A DNA stretch of 51,828 nucleotides from an uncultured Bacteroidota bacterium. Its GTDB lineage: Bacteria; Bacteroidota; Bacteroidia; Flavobacteriales; Flavobacteriaceae. A program made the translations under genes and the position numbers. The notes under the pieces are model-generated. The model was given only the letters and a program-made list of their open reading frames with translations. It was not told the DNA's origin and did not search any database. Of this stretch, positions 17,227 through 29,985 are shown piece after piece (within the stretch, counting starts at the first letter, position 1; the number at the start of each line of letters is the position of its first letter). The DNA lies in assembly GCA_902593165.1 (NCBI GenBank), contig CACJHI010000010.1:1-51828 (forward strand), read 5' to 3'.

Positions 17227-19160
17227 ACTTTATCAATCTTCCTAAGCTTATCCCTCCAAAACTCAATCTTTTTTTCAATAGAATTAATTTTAGTAGAAAC
17301 ATTTTTAAACAAAGGATTCTCGCTACTTGAACTAGAAAAGAATTCTAAATTATTTTGAAATTGATTTGACTCAACCTCAAGATCAGATATTTTTCTTTTT
17401 ATAGTTTGAATCTTTTTATTAATCTCGTTAGAATTTGATTTGGATAATTCAAGTTCTAAATCAAATAATAAATCATCTTTTTCATTTTTTTCAATTTCAA
17501 GAGAATTAATAATTGAAGAAATCTTTCTTAACATATTATTGTTAAGTATATTAGATGAACTTAAATTAAGTTCACCAAGATCATTGAAATTTTTTATAGA
17601 TTTTATAAACTCTTCTTTGAGTTCATCAATTGTAAACTTCTTTTTTGAAAATTTAAGTTTGTCAATAAATTTAGATTTCTTATCAAAGATTTTCTGCTCA
17701 TTTTCATCCATATTAACAGCTCCTGATTTTAGCATATCGTAGAATTTATTCAGTAACGGTTTGAAATCATCCCAAAGAGAATTTGAAATCTTCCTAGGCA
17801 GATAGCCAACTTTCTTCCATTCTTCTTGTATTACCTTAATTCTTTTTGAGTTTTCGGAAATCTTATTGCTTTCAATAATACCCTTTACTTCTTCAATGAG
17901 TGATTTTTTGATATCAATGCTTTTCTTTAGCTCCTTTTTTTGATTTTTATAAAAATTATTTTTTTCAGAGTTAAATTCTTTTGTAGCTAATCTAAAGTCA
18001 TTCCAAGATTTTTTATTCTTATTTCTTTGGAGGTTTTTAATGCTTTGAAATTCAACTTTTAATTTTTCGAAATCTTTTATTTTATTTTGCCATTCGGAAT
18101 GAGATTTTGGTAAACTCGATGTTAATTCTCTCATTCTAATAATTACATTTTGTTTTTTTTCATAATTTTCTTGTTGAGTAGAAGAAATCTCTTTTTGAAA
18201 GTTTTGTCTTTTTAAATGAATTTTTTGAGAGGCGGCTTGAAATCTTGACCATAGATCATCACTAAACTCTCTTGAAACTGGACCTAATTCATTTTTCCAT
18301 AATCTGTGTAAATCATTTAGATCTCTTGAGGCCTTAATTATATCATCAACTTTATCTAATTGTTCAGCTCTCTCAATAATTTTTAACTTTTCCTCATAAT
18401 TATGCTTAAAGTCAAGCTCTCTAAGATCTCTGTTTAGATGAAGAAAATCATAAAATTTGCCAACATGGTGTCTATAAGTTTCCCAAATATTATTCCTATC
18501 TGTTATCGGAACTTGACCTGTATTATGCCACTCTTCTTTAAGTAACTTAAACTTAGAATATAATTTATTAGGGTTCTCATCGACAACTATCAAATCTTTT
18601 ATCTTTTCAATTAAATCTTGTCTTTTGATAAGATTTTCTTTCTGATTTGAGTTTAAATCATTAAAATACTTTCTTTTTTTGTTTGAATATATTTTTAATG
18701 TTTGAAAGAATATAGACTTAGTCTTAACACCATCATCGGATTCATCCTTTTTTATTAAAGTATTAATATTTGATCTTAATTCTTCAATTTCCTTCCTCTT
18801 TTTAAACCAGTCCTCAGAATTTATTTGCTCTTGAAAAAGATCTACTTTATTAGAAAGACTACTTTTTTTGACTTTAGCCTTTTTTGTTTCTTTTTTATTT
18901 GATTTTGAAGATACTTCTACCTTCTCTGAAGGTACTTTATGATCACCATATTGCTTCACCCAGTCCTTATATGCCTTTGTCCTTTTATCCTTAGGCATTT
19001 CAGGAATTACATTTGATTCTAAAGTCTGATTACCATATTTTTTTATCCATTCTTTGTATGCCTTAGTTCTTTTATCCTTAGGCATTTCGGGAATTGTATT
19101 TTTAACTGGACTATTAGAATCCGATGAAGACTTGTCCGATTTTTTATTCGAGTCTTTCAT
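17223..19160 (-). CDS. DUF349 domain protein with tandem N-terminal repeat
   Basis: 645 aa, highly charged (Lys/Glu/Asp rich) and mainly helical. From about residue 115 it holds several DUF349 units, each with a W-[KR]xxG or LW-type helix core (LKEEWHNTGQVP, LHRLWKNELGPV, VIQEEWKKVGYLP), then a predicted coiled coil (about 560-645). The N-terminus has two nearly identical 29-residue units (IPEMPKDKRTKAYK-WxKxYG). Proteins of this type are universal in Bacteroidota and have no established role. Adjacent to aroE, as in other flavobacteria. Confidence 0.85.
   Translation of the reverse strand: MKDSNKKSDKSSSDSNSPVKNTIPEMPKDKRTKAYKEWIKKYGNQTLESNVIPEMPKDKRTKAYKDWVKQYGDHKVPSEKVEVSSKSNKKETKKAKVKKSSLSNKVDLFQEQINSEDWFKKRKEIEELRSNINTLIKKDESDDGVKTKSIFFQTLKIYSNKKRKYFNDLNSNQKENLIKRQDLIEKIKDLIVVDENPNKLYSKFKLLKEEWHNTGQVPITDRNNIWETYRHHVGKFYDFLHLNRDLRELDFKHNYEEKLKIIERAEQLDKVDDIIKASRDLNDLHRLWKNELGPVSREFSDDLWSRFQAASQKIHLKRQNFQKEISSTQQENYEKKQNVIIRMRELTSSLPKSHSEWQNKIKDFEKLKVEFQSIKNLQRNKNKKSWNDFRLATKEFNSEKNNFYKNQKKELKKSIDIKKSLIEEVKGIIESNKISENSKRIKVIQEEWKKVGYLPRKISNSLWDDFKPLLNKFYDMLKSGAVNMDENEQKIFDKKSKFIDKLKFSKKKFTIDELKEEFIKSIKNFNDLGELNLSSSNILNNNMLRKISSIINSLEIEKNEKDDLLFDLELELSKSNSNEINKKIQTIKRKISDLEVESNQFQNNLEFFSSSSSENPLFKNVSTKINSIEKKIEFWRDKLRKIDKV
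18921..19097 (-). repeat. 87-bp tandem repeat coding for IPEMPKDKRTKAYK units
   Basis: Two copies, residues 22-49 and 51-78 of the DUF349 protein. The DNA is also near identical (for example TTATCCTTAGGCATTTC occurs in both), so the duplication is recent or kept in register. Confidence 0.8.
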
Positions 19161-19213
19161 TAAGTTTATTGATATTATTTATTCACTAAAATTAACAAAA
19201 AAAAATTGCAATC

Positions 19214-19963
19214 CTATTTGTATGATTTTGTCCACAGATTCCAAGACTTTTCTGCTTGAAGTTTTAACATTTCATATCCATTAATAGTCTTACAACCAAT
19301 TTCTTTTCCCCTCTTAATAAAAAGTGTTTCAGGTGGGTTATAAACTAGATCAAATAAAATATTCTTTTTATTTAGAAGATTATAGGGTAGGTCTGGACAT
19401 TCGTTAATCTTAGGATATGTCCCTATTGGAGTACAATTCACTATTAATACTTTTCCTTTAAAAAAACTTTGATCAATTTCCTTATATGATAGAAAATCTT
19501 GAGATTTACTTCTAGATAATATTTTAAATGGAATATTATTTATTTTACAGTAATATATAACTGTTTTAGAAGCACCACCTGTACCTAATATCATTACACT
19601 ATCTATACTATCGACTGAACTAGCTCTTAAGGATTCACTGAAGCCGAATATATCTGTATTATATCCTATTTTTTTACCATTCTCAAAACATATAGTGTTA
19701 ACTGCTCCAATTTCTTTTGCTTCATCTGAGATTTCGTCAAGATATTCAATTACCTCAATTTTGTATGGGATTGTGACATTTAATCCGCCTAGATCTTTAT
19801 CATTTATGAAATCTTTGATTAAGTCAATAGATTCTATATCGAAATTTCTATAATTGTAGTCTGAGAGATTAAGATTAGAATTGAATTTTTCTAAAAAGTA
19901 TTTTCTTGAAAATGAATATTCAATATCTCTTCCAATTAAACCAAATTGTTTTTTATTTCTCAA
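19214..19963 (-). CDS. aroE: Shikimate dehydrogenase
   Basis: 249 aa. NADPH-dependent reduction of 3-dehydroshikimate to shikimate. Substrate site: FGLIGRDIEYSFSRKYF, where the usual HSxSP is YSFSR, a common Bacteroidota variant; GGLNVTIPYK with catalytic Lys68; GAVNTI; GYNTDIFGF with catalytic Asp. NADP loop: ILGTGGASKTV. Slightly shorter than E. coli AroE. Its ATG overlaps the stop of the DUF368 gene by four bases. Confidence 0.93.
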   Translation of the reverse strand: MRNKKQFGLIGRDIEYSFSRKYFLEKFNSNLNLSDYNYRNFDIESIDLIKDFINDKDLGGLNVTIPYKIEVIEYLDEISDEAKEIGAVNTICFENGKKIGYNTDIFGFSESLRASSVDSIDSVMILGTGGASKTVIYYCKINNIPFKILSRSKSQDFLSYKEIDQSFFKGKVLIVNCTPIGTYPKINECPDLPYNLLNKKNILFDLVYNPPETLFIKRGKEIGCKTINGYEMLKLQAEKSWNLWTKSYK

Positions 19964-20901
19964 TGTTTGTTAGCTAATCTCTCTAATAAAACTACAAACA
20001 AAATACCAATTAGAATATTAAAAATGGTTATCCAAGTTTGTGCGATTGAAAGATCTGGAAAAAATAATGATACATTTCCAATCATATCTTCGTCTTTCCA
20101 TGGCCATACACCAACTAAGGATCCTGCTATAAAACCAACTATAATTGAGATCGTAATTGTTTTAAAATTTTTAAGTAATGAGCTTAAAACATTGGATAAA
20201 AAGATTAAACCAAAAATAGAGCCTAGTGTAAACAACATAAGAACTTTCAATAGATATAATCTTTCAGGATCATTAATAAACGTAAAATCAAGTGAGGCTG
20301 ATTCAATCAGAGTGAAGTATAAAGCATTTACTGAGTCAACCATAATTAATGTGTAATTACCCATTAATAATAGTAAATAGGATCCAGATAATCCAGGTAA
20401 TATCATTCCAGAGATTGCTATTACACCAGAAAAAAATATTATTAGGTCAGAAGTTCCAACATTATAATTTTCTGCAAAACCAATTAATAATCCAGATACA
20501 GTACCAATAATTATTCCAATTAAACTTTTTGTAGTAATCCTTTCTAATTGATAATAAATGACATAAAAAGATCCAACAATCATCCCAAAAAATAATCCAA
20601 AAACATACAATTCATACTTTTCAATAAGAATATCAAGTATAAGTGAAACACTAAAAAAACTGGCTATAACACCCGAAAAAACTATAGTTAAAAATTTTCC
20701 ATTAATTTCTTTATAAAAAGCTTTAAAACCTTTTGTAAATAGAATTTTAAATGCTTTAAAATTTATTTTTTTAATTGAGTTAAGTAAATCTTCATATATA
20801 CCAGTAACAAAAGCGACTGTACCTCCTGAGACACCAGGTATCTTATTTACAGCACCCATGGCAAGACCTTTAAAAAAAAGAAGAAAGTTCATTTTTAACA
20901 T
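19960..20901 (-). CDS. DUF368 polyprenyl-phosphate carrier transporter (PopT-like)
   Basis: Inner-membrane protein of 313 aa with about eight to nine hydrophobic helices. Two matching re-entrant-type motifs, KIPGVSGGTVAFVTGIYE (about 17-35) and GMILPGLSGSYLLLLMGNY (about 165-185), give the inverted-repeat hallmark of DUF368. Members have been shown to recycle undecaprenyl phosphate across the membrane for cell-wall synthesis. An internal ATG (M4) may be the true start. Between a TPR gene and aroE in one run. Confidence 0.88.
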   Translation of the reverse strand: MLKMNFLLFFKGLAMGAVNKIPGVSGGTVAFVTGIYEDLLNSIKKINFKAFKILFTKGFKAFYKEINGKFLTIVFSGVIASFFSVSLILDILIEKYELYVFGLFFGMIVGSFYVIYYQLERITTKSLIGIIIGTVSGLLIGFAENYNVGTSDLIIFFSGVIAISGMILPGLSGSYLLLLMGNYTLIMVDSVNALYFTLIESASLDFTFINDPERLYLLKVLMLFTLGSIFGLIFLSNVLSSLLKNFKTITISIIVGFIAGSLVGVWPWKDEDMIGNVSLFFPDLSIAQTWITIFNILIGILFVVLLERLANKH

Positions 20902-20918
20902 ATTTAATATAAAATAAA

Positions 20919-22274
20919 TTAAACAAGTAAAGTCCTGTTTTCAGTAAATTCTGGAAATGACTCAATTAGTTTGTTAGGAACTTCACAAACTTTATTACCA
21001 CTTTGAAAGAAATAAATAGCTTCATTTAATTTTCCATCTTTTAGCAAACACCCACTTATTGTAAAATCAATAAATGCTTTATTAGGAAAATGTTTTTTTG
21101 CCTTTAAGGATATTTTTAAAAGTTCTGGCCATCTCTTTGCGTCAATTAAGCATTTAATAAAGCCTTTCCATACTCTCCATGAAATGTCCTCTTTAAAATT
21201 GAGAATCTGATTATAAGATTTAATGGCGTCTTCGTAGCATTTAGTTTTATGCAGAATTTTAGAACTTATTTCAAGAATCTTAATGCTATTATGGTTATTA
21301 TCAAGTGCCTTAGAACATAGGTACTTTGACTGTCTTAAGTTTTTTTTCTTTAGGTAATATTTAATTAGGAATAACCAAGCTTTTTCATTGCCTGGCTCTT
21401 CTCTAACAGCTTTTTTAATATAGTTCAGGAATAACTTCTTATTATTTAACTTTTTATAGCATTTAGCAATCCTATAATAAATATATGAGTTAGGTTCACT
21501 TAATTCTATTGATAATCTAAAATTATCTAAAGCTTCATTTACTCTACCTACTTTTTCCAAAACTTTTGCCTTTTCTATATATGCTGAAACAAATTGATCA
21601 TCAGAGATTATTGCAAAATCAAAAGCTGATATACTCTCTTTATATTTTTGTTGTTTGTTATAGATTTTACCTAGTTGATGCCATGCTATTTTTGAATAAG
21701 GCCTTTTCTCAAGAACTGAACTTAGTTCACTAATTGATTCCTCAATCATATCTAGATTCTCATAACAAAAAATCAAATTATATAAAGATTGGTAGTCTTC
21801 ATTATCATACTCAAGGCACTTTTTAAAAAATGGAATAGCTGAGTTAAAATCTTCATTTAATAGGAATTCCATAGCAATCATATTCCAGATTTCTAGTTTA
21901 TCATCTATAAAAAGAAGTGCTCTTTTTAAAATAGCAATAGCTTCATCACTGTGATTATTTTTTGAATAAATAGTTGCTTTCTGAAGATATACCTCTCTAT
22001 TTTCAGGATCAACTTCCTCTAAATAATTTAATATTTCGTAAGCATCTTCATATTTTGAGTTGAAAATCAGCAATTCAGAATTAAGAAGCATTAGGTCAGT
22101 ATTATTTGGATGTTGGTCTAGCCCCATTTTAATTGATTTTTCAGCTAGAGAATAATTAGCTTGATCTATATAGTGGTGAGAAATTGAGATGAATTCAGTT
22201 GAGTCAAAATAAAAGACAGTATTTGTCTTTAACATTTCCTCGAATCTTAAAATTGAACTACTTAGATTACTCAA
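20919..22274 (-). CDS. Tetratricopeptide-repeat protein
   Basis: 451 aa, with about ten TPR units over nearly the whole length (for example LEEVDPENREVYLQKATIYSKN, AFDFAIISDDQFVSAYIEKAKVLEKVGRVNEALDNF, AVREEPGNEKAWLFLIKYYLKKK). There is no signal peptide or membrane helix, so it is probably a cytoplasmic scaffold. TPR genes at this place before DUF368/aroE recur in flavobacteria; partners are unknown. Confidence 0.85.
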   Translation of the reverse strand: MSNLSSSILRFEEMLKTNTVFYFDSTEFISISHHYIDQANYSLAEKSIKMGLDQHPNNTDLMLLNSELLIFNSKYEDAYEILNYLEEVDPENREVYLQKATIYSKNNHSDEAIAILKRALLFIDDKLEIWNMIAMEFLLNEDFNSAIPFFKKCLEYDNEDYQSLYNLIFCYENLDMIEESISELSSVLEKRPYSKIAWHQLGKIYNKQQKYKESISAFDFAIISDDQFVSAYIEKAKVLEKVGRVNEALDNFRLSIELSEPNSYIYYRIAKCYKKLNNKKLFLNYIKKAVREEPGNEKAWLFLIKYYLKKKNLRQSKYLCSKALDNNHNSIKILEISSKILHKTKCYEDAIKSYNQILNFKEDISWRVWKGFIKCLIDAKRWPELLKISLKAKKHFPNKAFIDFTISGCLLKDGKLNEAIYFFQSGNKVCEVPNKLIESFPEFTENRTLLV

Positions 22275-22329
22275 AGATTATTTTTTATCTAAGTTAGTTA
22301 TCACATGAGCCTGTATTATTTTACAATGA

Positions 22330-22351
22330 AATTATTTTCAACAAAATAATT
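22330..22351. other. AT-only inverted repeat between the OstA-like and TPR genes
   Basis: AATTATTTT-CAAC-AAAATAATT, a perfect 9-bp stem 11 bases past the 22363 stop. No T run follows on the minus strand, so terminator function is doubtful. Confidence 0.3.
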
Positions 22352-22362
22352 AACATCTTAGT

Positions 22363-25701
<3,339 letters not shown>

Positions 25702-25706
25702 TCTTA

Positions 25707-27908
25707 TTATTTTCTAGATACTTTTTCAATTCCATCAATTGAAGAAAGTTTTTTTAATAACTTATTCAAAATTACTTTATTTTTTACTTCTACACTCACA
25801 AATCCAGAGAATGTTCCATCATTTGTTTCAAAAGATATCCTATTCATATTAACATTCATTGAGTTTGAAATTAATGAAGTAATGCTATTGATTAAACCTA
25901 TATCATCAATACCACTTAATTGTATTTGAGCATTAAATTCATGATTCTCTGAATCTATCCAATTAGCAGAAATGATCCTGTATGCATAATTCGATCTTAG
26001 TGAAATTGAATTAGGGCAATCTTGTTTATGAACTTTAATTCCATCTTTGACAGATATAAATCCAAAAACCTTATCGCCTGGTATAGGATTACAGCAGCTA
26101 GCTATTGAATATTTTAGCATTTCTTTTTCCTTTCCAAATACTAACTTATCAAACTTTATAAAATTTGCAGATTCAGAAATTTTATCAATTTTATTAGTAT
26201 TAGAGCCAATCCTTCTTCTAAAGAATCCAATGTAGCTGTTATAATCATTTGCAAAGCTTTTAATCTGTTTATTATCAATAGATCCAGTACCAATTTTATA
26301 GAACAGATCGTTACTTGCATTAATTTTAAAAAATTTCATCATTTGACCTGAGACTTTATCATCGAGTTTTATTTTTAATTGCTTAAGCTTCCTTTCTAGG
26401 ATTTCCTTTCCGTCTAATGATATTCTTTTCTTCTCTTCATTAATAGAGGACTTTATTTTAGACTTTGCTTTTGAGGTTTCAACAAAACTTAACCAGTTTA
26501 CATTTGGTTTAACATTCTCAGATGTTATAATTTCTACTTGATCACCACTTTTTAATGTATGGCTAAGAGGTACAAGCTTTCCATTAACTCTTGCTCCTCT
26601 TGTCTTAATTCCAACATCAGTATGTACATGAAATGCAAAATCTAATGCACTTGATCCACTTTTAAGTGATTTTAGATCACCATTAGGAGTAAAAACATAG
26701 ATTTCTTTTGAATAAAAATTTAATTTAAAATCTTCAACAAAATCAACAGCATGTTCATTATCATGTGTTAAAACTTCTTGAAGTTTATTTAACCATAGAT
26801 CAACTTCATTTTTCTTTGATTCCTTATGTTTATATCCATAATGTGCTGCATAGCCTTTTTCAGCAATTTCATTCATCCTTTCTGACCTTATCTGAATTTC
26901 TACCCACTTATTTTTAGGTCCTACAACTGTTAAATGTAGTGCTTCATATCCATTAGTCTTAGGAAGAGTAATCCAATCTCTTAGCCTTGTTGGGTTTGAA
27001 GTAAAATGATCGGTAATAATTGAATATATTTTCCAAGCTATAAATTTCTCATTTTTTGGATTTGACTTGTATATAATTCTGATAGCAAATCGATCATAAA
27101 CCTCATCAAACGATATATTCTTCTTTTGAATTTTATTATGAATAGAATAAATTGACTTATTCCTACCAATTATAGAATATTTAATTTTTTGATCGTCAAG
27201 ACTATTATTAATAAGACTTTTAAAGGTTTCAACATACTTCTCTTGATTTACAAATTCTTTATCAATTTTGTTTTTAATTAAATTATATTTTCTTGTCTCC
27301 AAAATTCTTAGGCTCAAATCTTCAAGTTCATTCTTAATATTGTAGAGGCCAACTCTATGAGCTAAAGGTGCATAAATGTAGAGTGATTCAGATGCCATTT
27401 GATCTTGCTTAGCTTTAGATAGAAAGTCAATTGTCCTCATATTATGAAGTCTATCAGCTGTTTTAATTAATATAACTCTAATATCACTATGAAGAGTGAG
27501 GAGCATCCTCCTGTAATTTTCAGCTTGAACTGAATAATCTTCATTTTTTTTTAAAGTTGATATTTTTGTTAATCCATTGACAATTCTTGAAATTTCATTT
27601 CCAACACTTTCATTTAGATCTTTAAAAGTAACATCAGTATCTTCAACAACATCATGAAGAAGTGCAGAAGCAATTGATATATAATCAAGTCCAATATCTT
27701 TAGCTACTATTTTTGCGACTTCTATAGGATGGTGAATGTAAGGTTCACCAGATTTTCTCATCTGACCATCATGACCATTGAAAGCAATAACTAGAGACTG
27801 GTATATTACCTTTTTTTCTTTGGATGATATTTTTTGATAGCTACTATCTATCAAATCTTCATAAAGATCAGATATACTTTTAGGTAATATTTTATTTTCA
27901 ATTAGCAC
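25707..27908 (-). CDS. RelA/SpoT homologue, bifunctional (p)ppGpp synthetase/hydrolase
   Basis: 733 aa with the full RSH layout. The HD hydrolase has HHP (59-61), HD (85-86) and EDTDV (89-93), all intact, so hydrolysis is likely. The synthetase domain carries RNKSIYSIHNKI, EVYDRFAIRIIY and EIQIRSERMNEIAEKGYAAHYGYK. A TGS domain (YVFTPNGDLKSLKSGSSALDFAFHVHTDVG), a conserved-cysteine segment (IASCCNPIPGD) and a C-terminal ACT domain follow. It governs the stringent response. A perfect inverted repeat abuts its start codon. Confidence 0.94.
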   Translation of the reverse strand: MLIENKILPKSISDLYEDLIDSSYQKISSKEKKVIYQSLVIAFNGHDGQMRKSGEPYIHHPIEVAKIVAKDIGLDYISIASALLHDVVEDTDVTFKDLNESVGNEISRIVNGLTKISTLKKNEDYSVQAENYRRMLLTLHSDIRVILIKTADRLHNMRTIDFLSKAKQDQMASESLYIYAPLAHRVGLYNIKNELEDLSLRILETRKYNLIKNKIDKEFVNQEKYVETFKSLINNSLDDQKIKYSIIGRNKSIYSIHNKIQKKNISFDEVYDRFAIRIIYKSNPKNEKFIAWKIYSIITDHFTSNPTRLRDWITLPKTNGYEALHLTVVGPKNKWVEIQIRSERMNEIAEKGYAAHYGYKHKESKKNEVDLWLNKLQEVLTHDNEHAVDFVEDFKLNFYSKEIYVFTPNGDLKSLKSGSSALDFAFHVHTDVGIKTRGARVNGKLVPLSHTLKSGDQVEIITSENVKPNVNWLSFVETSKAKSKIKSSINEEKKRISLDGKEILERKLKQLKIKLDDKVSGQMMKFFKINASNDLFYKIGTGSIDNKQIKSFANDYNSYIGFFRRRIGSNTNKIDKISESANFIKFDKLVFGKEKEMLKYSIASCCNPIPGDKVFGFISVKDGIKVHKQDCPNSISLRSNYAYRIISANWIDSENHEFNAQIQLSGIDDIGLINSITSLISNSMNVNMNRISFETNDGTFSGFVSVEVKNKVILNKLLKKLSSIDGIEKVSRK

Positions 27909-27937
27909 TTGTAAATTTTACTTATCTAAATTTACAA
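27909..27937. promoter_or_regulatory. 29-base perfect inverted repeat at the RSH start codon
   Basis: TTGTAAATTT-N9-AAATTTACAA, perfect 10-bp arms, ending one base from the ATG (27908). It could be a repressor operator or an mRNA hairpin gating translation. There is no T run for termination. Confidence 0.5.
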
Positions 27938-27976
27938 ATAATAATTATGGATTGAAAGGGTTATTACTATAGTAAA

Positions 27977-28975
27977 TCAATTAAAAAAATTTGATAATTC
28001 TTCTCTTTGATAATAGTCAATAATAAAATTGGAAACTTTATTATAGGTCAAAATCCCAGCTTTTTGATTATTTGATTTTAAATATAAATCATACATATAT
28101 TTCTGTACTTTATCAAAATAATTATTAGAATATTTACTCCAGAATTCCATGTTATAATTTATGTCGGATATGACCCTCTCATTGAGTTTTGAGATGTAAT
28201 TTTGTAATTCTTCTTTATGATTCTTATTAATCTCGTTTAAAAGATTTAAGAGTGCATTGAAATAGCCTGAGTATCTAACATTCGCATTATTACTTTCAAC
28301 TGCTTTCATAAATCCAATAAAGCTTGCTTCAGCTTCATCTGCATATCCCATCTGATGAGCATACTCATGAAAAATAACAACTGGCAAATCAATTTTGGGA
28401 ATATCAAAATTTACTACTGATTCTGATGTAAATGGAATAAAGTGTCCAGATACTGTTTGAAGAAGAAGATAGCTAGGTGCTAAAGACTGTTTTACATTTA
28501 AGTCATTCATGTTAGTTATTTCAAGAAAATTTAATTCATTAAAATCCTGAAGTAATGGAACTTCATCATTTATCTTAGTTATAATGAAATTCAAGGTATT
28601 ATCTAACTCTTCAAATTCGTAATCATTTTTAATATTTAATTTATAAGAAATGGAGGTTTTGAAATAATTTAATCCCCAAAAAGAATAAAAAATAAAGTAA
28701 ACTATTGAAATAAATGCCAGAAGGTTTACCAAATCATTTAGTTTGAATGAAAAAACTCTGTAAACCAGATAAATAACAATAACAATGAGAATTAGATATA
28801 AAATCTCACCTATAGGAATATTTATATCAGAATATATAAATGAATTTATCTTGAGAATATAACTGTATAAATAATCTGGATAATAATCATCAATGATTGA
28901 TGGATTATTTTTAATGAAATTTACTAATAGTATTTGAGGTATTAGAATAAGAGCAAAAAAACTCTTTAGCTTCAT
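27977..28975 (-). CDS. DUF3810 membrane protein, zinc-peptidase-like
   Basis: 332 aa. N-terminal signal/anchor, then two membrane helices (about 53-73 and 83-105), then an extracytoplasmic region with a gluzincin-type HEYAH (203-207) and downstream Glu214 in QMGYADEAEA. HExxH plus a distal Glu suggests a zinc metallopeptidase; the DUF3810 family is uncharacterised. Its start overlaps the stop of the PPIase gene by one base. Confidence 0.8.
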   Translation of the reverse strand: MKLKSFFALILIPQILLVNFIKNNPSIIDDYYPDYLYSYILKINSFIYSDINIPIGEILYLILIVIVIYLVYRVFSFKLNDLVNLLAFISIVYFIFYSFWGLNYFKTSISYKLNIKNDYEFEELDNTLNFIITKINDEVPLLQDFNELNFLEITNMNDLNVKQSLAPSYLLLQTVSGHFIPFTSESVVNFDIPKIDLPVVIFHEYAHQMGYADEAEASFIGFMKAVESNNANVRYSGYFNALLNLLNEINKNHKEELQNYISKLNERVISDINYNMEFWSKYSNNYFDKVQKYMYDLYLKSNNQKAGILTYNKVSNFIIDYYQREELSNFFN

Positions 28976-29985
28976 TATTTAATATCAACTAGTTCTACAT
29001 CAAAAATAAGAGTTGCATTAGGAGGTATTACACCATTCCCAGCTCCAACTGCTCCATATCCAAGTTCACTTGGTATTACTAATCTTGCTTTAGAACCTTT
29101 ATTCAAAAGTTGCATTGCCTCATCCCATCCTTTTATAACCTGACCTACACCACATGTAAATTCAATTGGTGCACCACGAGTAAATGAAGAGTCAATTTCT
29201 GTACCATCGATCAATTGAAGTGAATAATGCACAGATAATAAATCATTTGTTTTTGCATTAGGTCCAGACCCTTTTTTTGAAATTTTATATTTTAAACCAC
29301 TTTCAGTCTCCTCCATACCCTTTGTTAATTGCTCTATCCTTTCCTTTTCAGCTTCTGCCTTTAAGATATCAGCTTCACTTTTCTCTGAAATGTAATCTTC
29401 AAAATTTTTAGGAGCATCAAAACTTTTTGCAGCTTCTCCAACTCTTATAATTTTAACTTTTTTAATAATGTCGTCCTGTTCAACATTATCAACTACTTCT
29501 TGACCGGTATTTACCTTACCAAAAATTGAATGTTTTCCGTCTAACCAAGGTGTTTCAACGTGCGTGATAAAAAATTGACTACCATTAGTTCCAGGTCCAG
29601 CATTAGCCATAGATAATATTCCAGGTCCATCATGTTTAAGTTCATCATTAAACTCATCATCAAACTGATATCCTGGCCCACCTGATCCTGTTCCTGTTGG
29701 ATCTCCACCCTGAATCATGAAATTTTCAATAACTCTATGAAACTTTAATCCGTCATAATAAGGTTCTCCAGAATGTTGATCATCTACAACCGGGTGATTA
29801 CCCTCTGCTAAAGCAACAAAATTTGACACAGTGGTTGGTGCTTGTTCATAATACAATTCAAGGATAATATTTCCTTTTGATGTTTCAATATCTGCATATA
29901 GTCCTTCAGATAGATCAGAATAATTATTCATATTACATGAGTTTAAAGTTAGTATTGAGATTAAGATTATAAAATTCTTATTCAT
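28975..29985 (-). CDS. Lipoprotein peptidyl-prolyl isomerase, cyclophilin-FKBP double domain
   Basis: 336 aa with lipobox LNSC (Cys17). Domain 1 (about 30-175) is a bacterial cyclophilin ([52 protein letters not shown]). Linker about 190-222 is Glu/Lys rich. Domain 2 (about 225-336) is FKBP ([61 protein letters not shown]). Both active-site sets look complete. It should fold envelope proteins at the periplasmic face. Eight-base overlap with the DHH gene. Confidence 0.9.
   Translation of the reverse strand: MNKNFIILISILTLNSCNMNNYSDLSEGLYADIETSKGNIILELYYEQAPTTVSNFVALAEGNHPVVDDQHSGEPYYDGLKFHRVIENFMIQGGDPTGTGSGGPGYQFDDEFNDELKHDGPGILSMANAGPGTNGSQFFITHVETPWLDGKHSIFGKVNTGQEVVDNVEQDDIIKKVKIIRVGEAAKSFDAPKNFEDYISEKSEADILKAEAEKERIEQLTKGMEETESGLKYKISKKGSGPNAKTNDLLSVHYSLQLIDGTEIDSSFTRGAPIEFTCGVGQVIKGWDEAMQLLNKGSKARLVIPSELGYGAVGAGNGVIPPNATLIFDVELVDIK

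Noticed and set aside
17440-17742. 100-residue plus-strand ORF inside the DUF349 gene
   Set aside because: Ser/Leu/Phe-rich shadow of the Lys/Glu-rich coding strand; no promoter or family.
22330-22351. Terminator after the OstA-like gene
   Set aside because: The stem is AT-only and lacks a following T run on the minus strand; kept only as an inverted repeat.
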